Positions 25,639-32,976 of a stretch of 64,000 nucleotides of DNA are shown piece by piece. The stretch's first letter is position 1; each line of letters starts with the position of its first letter. The position numbers and the translations under genes were made by a program. This stretch comes from Acidimicrobiales bacterium (GTDB lineage: Bacteria; Actinomycetota; Acidimicrobiia; Acidimicrobiales; SZUA-35): contig JAWKIO010000005.1 in the NCBI GenBank assembly GCA_041394265.1, positions 2,294,001 to 2,358,000 on the forward strand. Reading direction: 5' to 3'. Under the pieces are notes generated by a model, which had not been told where the DNA came from, did not search any database, and worked only from the letters and a program-made list of their open reading frames with translations.

Positions 25639-26736
25639 GTGACGTCTGTTTCTCCCTCGGCCGCTGCGACGACCGACCCCTTCACCACCATCCCCGAGAT
25701 CGACTTGGCGCACTGGCGCTCGGCCGCCGACGACGGGGAGCGGCGAGCGTTCGCGGAACAGGTGTGTCGGATCTGTCATGAGGTCGGTTTCTTCCAGCTC
25801 GTCGGGCATGGCATCGAGCCGGACTTCCTCGACGAGCACGCTCGACAACGGGCACGGTTCTTCGCCCTGCCCGAGGCCGATCGGCTGTCGATCGACAAAC
25901 GGAACTCCCCGCATTTCCGTGGGTTCGAACCGGTGGGCAGCGAGCTGACCGGTGGTCGTCCCGACCTGCGGGAACAGCTCGACCTTTCGACCGAACATCC
26001 GGTCCGCGGTCTCGATCTCGAGCCGCCCTATCTTCGACTCGACGGCCCCAACCAGTGGATCGACGAGGGGCTCCTTCCCGGCTTCCGGGCGCACATGTCG
26101 GAGTTCTTCGCTGCCATGCAGCAGCTGGCCGATGAACTGCTCGAGCTCTTCTCGGTCGGGCTCGGACTGGCGGTCTCCCATCTTCGTGAGATGTTCGGTT
26201 CGTACCCACACTCGCTGGTGAAGTTGATCCATTACCCGCCGACGCCGAGCGATGGCGCGGGCGTCAACCCCCACCACGATGCCGGGTTTCTCACGCTGCT
26301 GCTGCAGCACGAGGTCAGCGGTCTACAGGTACTCAACCCTGCCGACGAGTGGATCGATGTGGCGCCGACCCCCGGTGCGTTCGTGGTCAACATCGGGGAG
26401 ATGCTGCAGGAGATGACCGGCAACTACTTCGTGGCGACCACCCATCGAGTGATCACCGGCGCCGAACGGTTTTCCTCGGCCTGGTTCCACGGTCCCGACC
26501 TGACCACACGGCTCGATCCGTTGCCGCTCGATCCGTCGTTCGCCGCTGCCGTGGCGGCGAGTCCACACCATGCTGGTGCCGGGTTCATGGCCCGCAAGAA
26601 CGAGATCGAGGCTGGTGTCGACGGCATCGGGAGTGGCCAGGGCGCGGGTGTGTACGGCCAGCAGCTGTGGAACTACTACTGCCGCAGTTATCCGGACAAC
26701 GTGGCCGCCCACCACCCCGACCACGCACCCGCCTGA
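25639..26736 (+). CDS. Isopenicillin-N-synthase-family 2-oxoglutarate/Fe(II) dioxygenase
   Basis: 365 residues from a GTG. DIOX-N start (IPEIDLAHWRSA, CHEVGFFQLVGHGIE) and jelly-roll core. Iron ligands are visible in NPHHDAGFLTLLLQ (HxD) and FVATTHRVITG (distal H), and the 2-oxoglutarate-binding RxS is in ERFSSAWF. SGLQVLNPADEWIDV and GAFVVNIGEMLQEMTGNYF are family signatures. No penicillin cluster is near; bacterial homologues are mostly of unknown substrate. Being 15 nt after asd, it is probably cotranscribed, which says little about its chemistry. Confidence 0.88.
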   Translation: MTSVSPSAAATTDPFTTIPEIDLAHWRSAADDGERRAFAEQVCRICHEVGFFQLVGHGIEPDFLDEHARQRARFFALPEADRLSIDKRNSPHFRGFEPVGSELTGGRPDLREQLDLSTEHPVRGLDLEPPYLRLDGPNQWIDEGLLPGFRAHMSEFFAAMQQLADELLELFSVGLGLAVSHLREMFGSYPHSLVKLIHYPPTPSDGAGVNPHHDAGFLTLLLQHEVSGLQVLNPADEWIDVAPTPGAFVVNIGEMLQEMTGNYFVATTHRVITGAERFSSAWFHGPDLTTRLDPLPLDPSFAAAVAASPHHAGAGFMARKNEIEAGVDGIGSGQGAGVYGQQLWNYYCRSYPDNVAAHHPDHAPA

Positions 26737-26755
26737 CGGTCGAGTCGACGCACGG

Positions 26756-27007
26756 TCATGGGGGATCGGTGACGTAGCGCTCCGCTGCGTCTTCGAGGCT
26801 GAGCCCGAGCTGGTTGGCGAGCGAGGAAAGCCACGCCAGCACGTCACCGAGTTCGTGGAGTTGCTGTTCGACCGTGCCCTTGCGCACGGCCTGGGCCAGT
26901 TCACCGACCTCTTCGCACAGCCACGCCACGGTCGAGGGAAGACCCCGTTCACGATCGGCGTCGCCGTAGAGGCGGTCCATCAATGCTTGGAACTCATGGA
27001 GCTGCAC
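26756..27007 (-). CDS. MazG-like nucleotide pyrophosphohydrolase
   Basis: 83 residues. Single MazG/all-alpha NTP-PPase domain: LPSTVAWLCEEVGELAQAVR provides the EExxE metal motif and LHELGDVLAWLSSLANQL the ExxD. Such small proteins hydrolyse non-canonical NTPs. The start overlaps the upstream MpaB-like gene by 14 nt, so the pair is coupled. Convergent with the dioxygenase gene. Confidence 0.87.
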   Translation of the reverse strand: MQLHEFQALMDRLYGDADRERGLPSTVAWLCEEVGELAQAVRKGTVEQQLHELGDVLAWLSSLANQLGLSLEDAAERYVTDPP

Positions 27008-27896
27008 GTTCGGAGGGTAGGCGTCGCTGGTCGTCGTCGCCCATCAGCCAGCCGATCGTAGCCATCAGTACCTTCGCCGCCGGCTGCACGGCGAGCGGGT
27101 CGACGAGTGGCACGGTCGGAAGCAGGAGCTGCCGCCGGGACCACCCAGGAAGCAGTCCGATCGCCGCGGCGGTGATGATGCCGTAAGCCGGTCGGGCGAC
27201 GAGATTGACCGGAGGGTTCAACAGGAAGCGGGTGGCGTCCCGACTCTGTCGAGAGCCTCGGCATTCGGCCCGGAAGCGTCGGAGACACTCCGCGAGTTCG
27301 GCCTCGCTGCGCGGTGGGGGCTCCGACCCCAGTCGTTCGGCGACGATCGCCATCTCGGCCACGTAGGCGTCGCGCCGATCGCGAGGGAGCCGCTCATTCC
27401 CGTACCGCCGGTAGGCGGCGAGGAACGAATCGACTTCGGTGACATGTACCCAGAGCAGGAGATGCGGATCGTTGGCGGCATACGGACGCCCGTCGGGGGC
27501 GAAGCCGGTGACCCGCTCGTGCACCTTCCGCACGGTCTCGACTGCAGACTCGGCTGCGGTGGACGTGCCGTACGTGGTGGCGCCGACGAACCGGCCGGTG
27601 CGGTGGAGCCGCCCCCACGGGTCACGTTTGTAGTCGGAGTGCTCGGCCACGCCGGCCATGGCGAGGGGATGTAGCGTCTGCAAGAGGAGGGCACGCAGAC
27701 CGCCGATGAGCATCGCCGAACTCGAATGGACCTCCCAAACGGCGCTGTCCGGCCCGAACCAGCCGAGATCGTCGTCGTTCGCCAGTTCGGTCGGGTCGAG
27801 CGTTTCGTCGCCGGCGATGGCCCGACGGATCATGGCGCCGCCTTCGGTACGCAGGACCCCGATGGCCTGTTCGATGGGACTCGACGCGGTCGTCAT
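26994..27896 (-). CDS. Oxygenase MpaB/rubber-oxygenase-like family (DUF2236)
   Basis: 300 residues from the ATG at 27896 (an in-frame TTG at 27914 is possible). LLQTLHPLAMAGVAEHSDYK, DPWGRLHRTGRFVGATTYG and PHLLLWVHVTEVDSFLAAYRR-like segments mark the MpaB/Lcp-like DUF2236 family, in which histidines hold a b-type heme or metal. FLLNPPVNLVARPAYGI follows and the C-terminal part is hydrophobic. Actinobacteria usually hold many paralogues with unknown substrates. It overlaps the MazG-like gene. Confidence 0.85.
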   Translation of the reverse strand: MTTASSPIEQAIGVLRTEGGAMIRRAIAGDETLDPTELANDDDLGWFGPDSAVWEVHSSSAMLIGGLRALLLQTLHPLAMAGVAEHSDYKRDPWGRLHRTGRFVGATTYGTSTAAESAVETVRKVHERVTGFAPDGRPYAANDPHLLLWVHVTEVDSFLAAYRRYGNERLPRDRRDAYVAEMAIVAERLGSEPPPRSEAELAECLRRFRAECRGSRQSRDATRFLLNPPVNLVARPAYGIITAAAIGLLPGWSRRQLLLPTVPLVDPLAVQPAAKVLMATIGWLMGDDDQRRLPSERAAP

Positions 27897-27960
27897 CTCC
27901 GCGAACGTACTCAATGGGTTGACGGCGTGAGCAATCGGTCGCTGGAGACCCCAGGCGCGC

Positions 27961-27995
27961 CGATGCCCGGCCGCCGAGGTGGCGACCGGGCATCG
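27961..27995 (-). terminator. Hairpin downstream of tRNA-Pro
   Basis: CGATGCCCGG (27961-27970) is complementary to CCGGGCATCG (27986-27995): a 10-bp stem with a 15-nt loop, 9 nt past the tRNA 3' end on the minus strand. No T-run follows, so termination or processing is inferred. Confidence 0.5.
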
Positions 27996-28004
27996 AGCAT
28001 GGCG

Positions 28005-28078
28005 TCGGGTTGGGGAGATTTGAACTCCCGACCTCCTCGTCCCGAACGAGGCGCGCTGCCAAGCTGCGCCACAACCCG
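28005..28078 (-). tRNA. tRNA-Pro(CGG)
   Basis: Minus-strand cloverleaf of 74 nt. The acceptor arms CGGGTTG/CAACCCG pair fully; the anticodon arm CCTCG-TTCGGGA-CGAGG gives anticodon CGG (reads CCG). The T-arm contains GTTCAAATC. The discriminator is A and CCA is not encoded. Confidence 0.93.
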
Positions 28079-28142
28079 TGGTGACGAACTCCGATGCTAT
28101 CTGAATCGTCGGGCGGAGCCGACGGTGGTTTTGTCAGAGATC

Positions 28143-28544
28143 TCAGGCGCTGGCGACGACGCCTTCGTAGTGCGTCTGCCCGGCGAGGAGTGCGCTGACC
28201 ATCCGGCTGAGGCGAAGGGGGTCGATCGGCTTCACGAGCCAGCCTTCGGCGCCGGACTGGCCGGCCACGTAGACATCGGCGGCTCGATCGAGCAGGAGGG
28301 CGACCGGTCGATGGGCGAGGCGGTCGAAGCCCTCTTCCTGGCGGAGGGCGATGCAGGTGGCGATGCCACCCTGATTGCCGATCTGCATGTCGAGGAGGAC
28401 GAGATCCGGTGACTTGACCTCGACCACCCGCAGCACGTCGGCGCCGGCGGTGACGCGCATCACGCTGACGTCGTCGCTGGCCAGCGCCGCATCGACCTCT
28501 TCGAACAGCGCATCAGAATCAGTAGCAAGAAGGATCGCAACCAC
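28143..28544 (-). CDS. Single-domain response regulator-like protein
   Basis: 133 residues from a GTG. Receiver fold with phospho-acceptor D52 in LVLLDMQIGNQGG and lysine K105 in GWLVKPIDPLRLSRMV; the acidic pocket is TDSDALF. The conserved Thr/Ser position reads D (LLLDRA), an atypical feature. There is no output domain, so it may act as a phosphate sink or protein-binding switch. It is divergent from the STAS gene across a 356-bp spacer. A leaderless-type promoter precedes it. Confidence 0.8.
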   Translation of the reverse strand: MVAILLATDSDALFEEVDAALASDDVSVMRVTAGADVLRVVEVKSPDLVLLDMQIGNQGGIATCIALRQEEGFDRLAHRPVALLLDRAADVYVAGQSGAEGWLVKPIDPLRLSRMVSALLAGQTHYEGVVASA

Positions 28545-28550
28545 GCAGGC

Positions 28551-28556
28551 AGGCTA
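28551..28556 (-). promoter_or_regulatory. -10 element TAGCCT, leaderless
   Basis: Minus-strand TAGCCT, spacer gcctgc (6 nt), then the GTG at 28544. Confidence 0.6.
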
Positions 28557-28684
28557 CCACTCCAAACGAGGGACCCCCGCCAGCGCCGCATTGCTCGTGG
28601 ACCGACGGCACCAGCGGCTCTGCAGTGTGGAGCGGCGCGAGTTCTGAGCGCCAGCGAAGAACTCGGTATGTGCCGAGGCCCCCT

Positions 28685-28717
28685 GGGGCCGAGGAACGAC
28701 AGGGGCCGAGGAACGAC
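28685..28717 (+). repeat. Two 16-bp direct repeats, period 17
   Basis: GGGGCCGAGGAACGAC is repeated perfectly at 28685 and 28702, upstream of the STAS gene. Confidence 0.85.
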
Positions 28718-28900
28718 GGGAACCAGATGACGGCCCCATGCGTTTGGGCGGTAGCATCCGTGCCGAGGCGGCCGCGGCCCGATGGGTCTGGTCGTCGAAC
28801 ATCGGTGTGCTACCGCTTCGTCGGTTGTACCAGCAAGACCTCGCAGCTCGACCGGAGACAACGTGTCGGTTGCGGCCACTGAAGGAAAGAGGACGTACCC

Positions 28901-29248
28901 GTGCTCGAGATCCATATCGAAGAGAACGACGACTACACCCTCTGCCGCCCCTCGGGAGAGCTCGACGCCTACAGCGTCGGCGCGTTTCGTGAAGCGCTCG
29001 GCAAGCTCGCCGGCGAGCAGCGTCTCCTGATCGATCTGTCATCGGTGCCGTTCATGGATTCGGCCGGCCTCGGTGCCTTGATCGGTGGCATTCGCAAGAC
29101 CCGCGAAGCGAACGGCTCGGTGGCGGTGGCCTGTGACCGCACCACCATCACCCGCCTGCTCCACACCACGGGGTTCGATCGCATCGTGCCGGTGGCCGAC
29201 TCGCTCGAAGAGGCGCTCGAAGCCCTCGATCAGGCCGACGACGACTGA
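28901..29248 (+). CDS. STAS-domain anti-sigma factor antagonist
   Basis: 115 residues from a GTG with GAAAGAGGA upstream. SpoIIAA/RsbV-type STAS domain: PSGELDAYSVGAFREAL, LLIDLSSVPFMDSAGLGALI with the phosphorylatable serine S54, and LLHTTGFDRIVPVADSLEEA. It normally binds an anti-sigma kinase; no RsbW-type kinase is in the window. The 3' end overlaps the convergent ArsA-like gene by 19 nt. Confidence 0.9.
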   Translation: MLEIHIEENDDYTLCRPSGELDAYSVGAFREALGKLAGEQRLLIDLSSVPFMDSAGLGALIGGIRKTREANGSVAVACDRTTITRLLHTTGFDRIVPVADSLEEALEALDQADDD

Positions 29249-30303
29249 TCCTCGGCGAGGTGGCTGGCCAACGCCAGCAATCCGCCAAGGTCGCTGACAG
29301 CTTTCGGCTGCTGCGGAATCGTGCATCGCGGCGCGCCCCCCGTGGCGTCGCCGAGTTGGTCTGACAGGCGCGTCTCGTCATCGATCTGCCGGCGAAGGTC
29401 GGCCAGGTTCTGGCGGACGGGCGGAGGGACCGTCTCGTCGGCGAGAACCGAGGCGGTGGCGAAGTGCCGGGGGATCACTCGGTTGACGAGGAGGAGCGAG
29501 ATCGAGCGGTCCCGTTTGGTGAGATTGTTGGCGATCCACTCGGCTTCCTCGACCGCCTGGAACCGGGCCGAGGCGACGAGCACGTAGGCGGTGTCGACGC
29601 CGGATAGATGCTGGTCGACGAGGCGAGCACGGTCCCGGAACCCGTCGTCCATGCCGTCGAACAGCGAGAAGAAGTCGACGACCTCGCCGAGCAGGTCGGC
29701 GCCGACGATGCGCGACACGGTGCGCACCGCCAGCTGGTTGGCCTTGGACACGGCGCGCAGCAGACCTCGTCGAGGTGCGAGCACGTGACGGTAGAGCGGG
29801 TGGTCGATGAACCTCGTGAGTCGCCCGGGTGCGTCGAGGAAGTCGAAGGCGTGACGTGAAGGTGGGGTGTCGACGACGACGACGTCGAAACGGTCGTCGT
29901 TGCCGAGCGCGTGGAGCCGCTCGGTCGCCATGTATTCGCCGGTTCCCGAGAGCGAGGTGGCGAGGTTGGCGAACAGTCGGTTGGTGAGGATCCGCTTGGC
30001 TTGGGCGGGGGTCGGGGCCTGTTCGGTGATCACCTGTTCGAACGTGGCCGCAGGGTCGAGCATCGACGCCCACAACTCACCCGACCAGGGGCCCTTGATC
30101 TGTTGGGGTTCGTTGCCGAGCTGCTCGTCGAGGCCCATGGCGTCGGCCAGGCGACGTGCGGGATCGATGGTGAGCACGACGACCCGCTTGCCGGTGTGAG
30201 CGAGGGCAACGCCGATGGCGGCCGACATCGAGGTCTTCCCGACGCCGCCCGGCCCCAGGCAGACGATCGTGGGGGTGGTGAGGCGATCGAGCGCCACACT
30301 CAT
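29230..30303 (-). CDS. ArsA-like ATPase, second of pair (BagB-like)
   Basis: 357 residues from the ATG at 30303. Walker A is LGPGGVGKTSMSAAIG; the TIDPARRLADAMGL segment and VVVDTPPSRHAFDFLDAP are the switch regions of ArsA/GET3-like ATPases. The methionine/cysteine metal site of true arsenite pumps is not seen. With the adjacent paralogue it matches the mycobacterial BagA/BagB (Rv3679-Rv3680) heterodimer, which lies beside whiB4; here whiB is also near. It overlaps its partner by 4 nt (ATGA). Confidence 0.87.
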   Translation of the reverse strand: MSVALDRLTTPTIVCLGPGGVGKTSMSAAIGVALAHTGKRVVVLTIDPARRLADAMGLDEQLGNEPQQIKGPWSGELWASMLDPAATFEQVITEQAPTPAQAKRILTNRLFANLATSLSGTGEYMATERLHALGNDDRFDVVVVDTPPSRHAFDFLDAPGRLTRFIDHPLYRHVLAPRRGLLRAVSKANQLAVRTVSRIVGADLLGEVVDFFSLFDGMDDGFRDRARLVDQHLSGVDTAYVLVASARFQAVEEAEWIANNLTKRDRSISLLLVNRVIPRHFATASVLADETVPPPVRQNLADLRRQIDDETRLSDQLGDATGGAPRCTIPQQPKAVSDLGGLLALASHLAEDQSSSA

Positions 30304-31247
30304 GCGGCAGAACCGATCGTGTCGAGCTGGTCCATCAGGTGGTCGACGAGATCGAGCAGATGTGGTCGCTCGATCCGAGTGGTGAACTGGTGGGGCAGTC
30401 GGAGCTGCGGGAGTGGGAGCTCGGCGGCGAGACGCCGACACTCGGTGGTCTGCTGCTCGATCTGCTGCAGTCGGAAGACGGCCGCGTCCCACGCTTCGGG
30501 AGAGGTCGACCGCCAGGTCGGGCGCTTCGCTGTGACGCTGGCCTCGAGTCCGTCGATGCTCGGCCAGCAGCCGTTGATCACGACCGGGGCGAGCTTCACG
30601 CCGACCTGGTCTTCGAGACTGAACGCGGTCTCGACCACCTCGTTGATCGGCGTCTCCTCGGGGAGGGTGATCAGCATGGTCTGACATCGTCGTTCATCTG
30701 CCAGCAGCGCGAGGACCAGGTCGGCCTGGTCGCGCAACGGGCCGGATGGGGACGAGTCGGCGATGCCGGCAGCAGATCGGAGAAAGGTGATGGCGTGCCC
30801 CGATCCGGGAGCATCGACCACGATCAGGTCGGTGCCGCCCCGTTCCTCGAGCTGTCGAATCTTGCCCAGTGCCAGCAAGTCTCGGATGCCGGGTGCGGCG
30901 GTGGCGACCACGTCGATCGCCCCGGTCTTGATCAGTCGTGTGGCGACCCGTCGGAGCCCGGAATCGCCGAGATACTCGGCGAGTGCTTCGTCGGGGGTGA
31001 TCCGTCGAGCTTCGAGTCGGCCGGTCCAGCCCGGTTCGAGGTCGATGGTGATGGGCCGGTAGTCGAGCGGACCGGCGCCCAACGCTCGGCCGAGCGTGCT
31101 GTGTCCTTCGAGTTCGATGAGCGCGACGCTCAGACCGAGCCTGGCAGCGGCAAGACCGAGGGTTGCCCCTAGCGTTGTCTTGCCGACCCCGCCCTTTCCC
31201 GCCACGATCAGGACGCGAGATGCAGTCAAGAACTCCAATGCGGACAC
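30300..31247 (-). CDS. ArsA-like ATPase, first of pair (BagA-like)
   Basis: 315 residues from a GTG. Deviant Walker A in IVAGKGGVGKTTLGATLG, then VALIELEGHSTLGRALGAG where classical members have DPA, and LIVVDAPGSGHAITFLRSA. The pair arrangement and neighbouring whiB resemble the Rv3679-Rv3680 locus; those proteins form an ATPase complex linked to redox and glycerol tolerance. It has a TAGCCT promoter and its first 10 nt overlap the 5' end of the divergent NfeD gene. Confidence 0.87.
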   Translation of the reverse strand: MSALEFLTASRVLIVAGKGGVGKTTLGATLGLAAARLGLSVALIELEGHSTLGRALGAGPLDYRPITIDLEPGWTGRLEARRITPDEALAEYLGDSGLRRVATRLIKTGAIDVVATAAPGIRDLLALGKIRQLEERGGTDLIVVDAPGSGHAITFLRSAAGIADSSPSGPLRDQADLVLALLADERRCQTMLITLPEETPINEVVETAFSLEDQVGVKLAPVVINGCWPSIDGLEASVTAKRPTWRSTSPEAWDAAVFRLQQIEQQTTECRRLAAELPLPQLRLPHQFTTRIERPHLLDLVDHLMDQLDTIGSAA

Positions 31248-32551
31248 TGACGCCGAGGCTAGCGCCCGGCCGAAGCCGCCGATGTACCCGACGTCTCGGC
31301 GTGCTTGCCATGCTGCTGGCTGCCTGCAGCATGTTGCTCGGCCTTGCGCCGTCCGCAGGCGCCCAGGCCGCCGATAGTGCGTCGCAGGTGCGCATCGTCG
31401 AGGTGTCCGGTCTGATCGATCCGGTCATCACCGACTTCTTGCTGTCCGAACTCGACGACGCCGAAGCCGAGGGTGTCCTCGGGGTGGTGCTGCAGATGGA
31501 CTCGAAGGGGGCGGTGCTCGACGATCGTGCCTTCGAGCGCCTCGCTCGGCGGCTCGATGAGTCGAGTGTGCCGATCGCCATCTGGGTCGGCCCCTCGGGT
31601 TCGGTCGCCTACGGCGGTGCAGCTGAACTCCTGGGCGTCGCCGACCTGGTGGGTGTCGCCGGCGGGTCCCGCATCGGTGACACCGGGCGGTTGCGGCTCG
31701 ACGACTCCTTTGGTGAGCCATTCGGCGAGGCGACCGCGCGCTTGGCCGACCAGACCATCAATGCCCAGGAAGCGATCGATCTCGGGATCTCGGTCGGTCC
31801 GCTCGAAACCTCGTCGGTGCTGCGCGAGTTCGTCAGCCAACTTCCGGGCTACGAGGCACCCGTGGAAGGCACGGAGTCGGCGATCGGCCTCAGCCAACCC
31901 CAGTTCCGGCAACTACCGCTCACCCTGCAGCTGTTCCACACCGTGGCCAGTCCCGAGGTTGCCTACCTGTGCTTCGTCGGTGGGTTGGCGCTGCTGATCT
32001 TCGAGCTCTACACCGCCGGTGTCGGGATCGCCGGTGCCATCGGTGCGTTCATGCTGGTCATGGGGTGCTACGGCCTCGCCGTGCTCCCGGTGCGCACCTC
32101 CGCCGTCGTGATGTTGGTGCTGGCCTTGTTGGCGTTCGCCGTCGACATCCAGACCAACATTCCCCGCCTGTACTCGGGGGTGGGCATGGTCCTGTTCGCC
32201 ATCGGCACCCTCACGCTCTATGACGGGGTGTCGATGTCGGTCATCACCATCGGCGTCGGGCTCATCGGGGCCGCGCTGTACGCCTACACCGGCATGCCGT
32301 CGATGGTGCGGACCCGGTTCTCGAGCCCCACCATCGGGCGGTCGTGGATCATCGGTGAGTTCGGCGAGGCGACCAGCGACATCGATCCCGAGGGCACGGT
32401 CGTCGTGCGCGACGCTCCCTGGCGAGCCATCACCAACCGGGCGACGCCGCTGAAGACCGGCGATCGGGTGCGTGTGGTCGGACTCCATCGAATGCTCCTC
32501 GAGGTCGAACCCGAGGCGGGTGGAGCGAAGGACTACCGCGACCGGGGCTGA
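31238..32551 (+). CDS. Long NfeD-family membrane protein (ClpP-like N-terminus)
   Basis: 437 residues from the ATG at 31238 (ATG 31220 is also in frame). Signal/anchor LGVLAMLLAACSMLLGLAPS, a ClpP-like domain (about 50-210: VVLQMDSKGAVLDD, IAIWVGPSGSVAYGGAAELL), four to six transmembrane helices (about 245-370) and a C-terminal OB-fold (GEFGEATSDIDPEGTVVVRD, LKTGDRVRVVGLHRMLLEVE). NfeD proteases of this build cut stomatin partners. The usual Ser of the PSGARAASAG region aligns with Gly in PSGSVAYGGA, so proteolysis is doubtful. No stomatin gene adjoins. Confidence 0.82.
   Translation: MRTLTPRLAPGRSRRCTRRLGVLAMLLAACSMLLGLAPSAGAQAADSASQVRIVEVSGLIDPVITDFLLSELDDAEAEGVLGVVLQMDSKGAVLDDRAFERLARRLDESSVPIAIWVGPSGSVAYGGAAELLGVADLVGVAGGSRIGDTGRLRLDDSFGEPFGEATARLADQTINAQEAIDLGISVGPLETSSVLREFVSQLPGYEAPVEGTESAIGLSQPQFRQLPLTLQLFHTVASPEVAYLCFVGGLALLIFELYTAGVGIAGAIGAFMLVMGCYGLAVLPVRTSAVVMLVLALLAFAVDIQTNIPRLYSGVGMVLFAIGTLTLYDGVSMSVITIGVGLIGAALYAYTGMPSMVRTRFSSPTIGRSWIIGEFGEATSDIDPEGTVVVRDAPWRAITNRATPLKTGDRVRVVGLHRMLLEVEPEAGGAKDYRDRG
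31256..31261 (-). promoter_or_regulatory. -10 element TAGCCT, leaderless
   Basis: Minus-strand TAGCCT, spacer cggcgtca (8 nt), then the GTG at 31247. It lies inside the coding sequence of the divergent NfeD gene. Confidence 0.55.
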
Positions 32552-32703
32552 CCGCCCTCACGGGCCGCGCGCCCGTCACCACGCTTCGTCCGTTTTGGCC
32601 CCTGAGCGTGACTGACGACCCCCTGACCGGCGGAAAGAGGCCCTTGTGTCGGGCGTCACTTCGGGCATAGGGTCGGGCTCCAGCACTGAAGGGGGTCTCG
32701 AAC

Positions 32704-32964
32704 ATGAGTGTGCACGAACTCGAAGCGACATGGCAGAAGGGTGCCGCCTGCCGGGGTCCGAACCAGGCCATCTTCTTCCCGCCGCCACGCCTCGAGCGTC
32801 GCTCCGAGAAGCGGATGCGTGAGGCTCGGGCCAAGGAGATCTGCATGAGTTGTTCGGTGCAGACGTCGTGCCTCGACTACGCGCTCTCCATTCGTGAGCA
32901 GCACGGCATCTGGGGCGGCCTCACCGAGAACGAGCGACGCGAGAGCCTGTCTCGGGCGAACTGA
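32704..32964 (+). CDS. whiB: WhiB-family iron-sulfur transcription regulator
   Basis: 86 residues. Four [4Fe-4S] cysteines C16, C47, C50 and C56, the GIWGG turn at 68-72 and a basic tail (TENERRESLSRAN). These proteins bind sigma-70 region 4 of the primary sigma factor. A TAGGGT -10 lies about 35 nt upstream and GAAGGGGG is a ribosome-binding site. The nearby ArsA-like pair resembles the whiB4 locus of mycobacteria, but membership in that subgroup is inferred from context. Confidence 0.95.
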   Translation: MSVHELEATWQKGAACRGPNQAIFFPPPRLERRSEKRMREARAKEICMSCSVQTSCLDYALSIREQHGIWGGLTENERRESLSRAN

Positions 32965-32976
32965 TCACTTCGCCCC

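Larger units (their letters stand above)
28545..28900. other. 356-bp non-coding spacer with several repeats
   Basis: No convincing gene. It holds an 8-bp stem CGAGTTCT/AGAACTCG (28638-28665), a 6-bp stem GGCCCC/GGGGCC (28677-28690), two direct copies of GGGGCCGAGGAACGAC (28685-28700 and 28702-28717) and a 9-bp inverted repeat GCGGTAGCA/TGCTACCGC (28748-28756, 28808-28816). TAGCAT at 28752 is a possible -10 for the STAS gene and would give a leader of about 140 nt with GAAAGAGGA as ribosome-binding site. Confidence 0.6.

Noticed and set aside
27961..27995. Attachment site or integrase target at tRNA-Pro
   Set aside because: No integrase, no repeated tRNA 3' end and no foreign-looking genes beside the tRNA.
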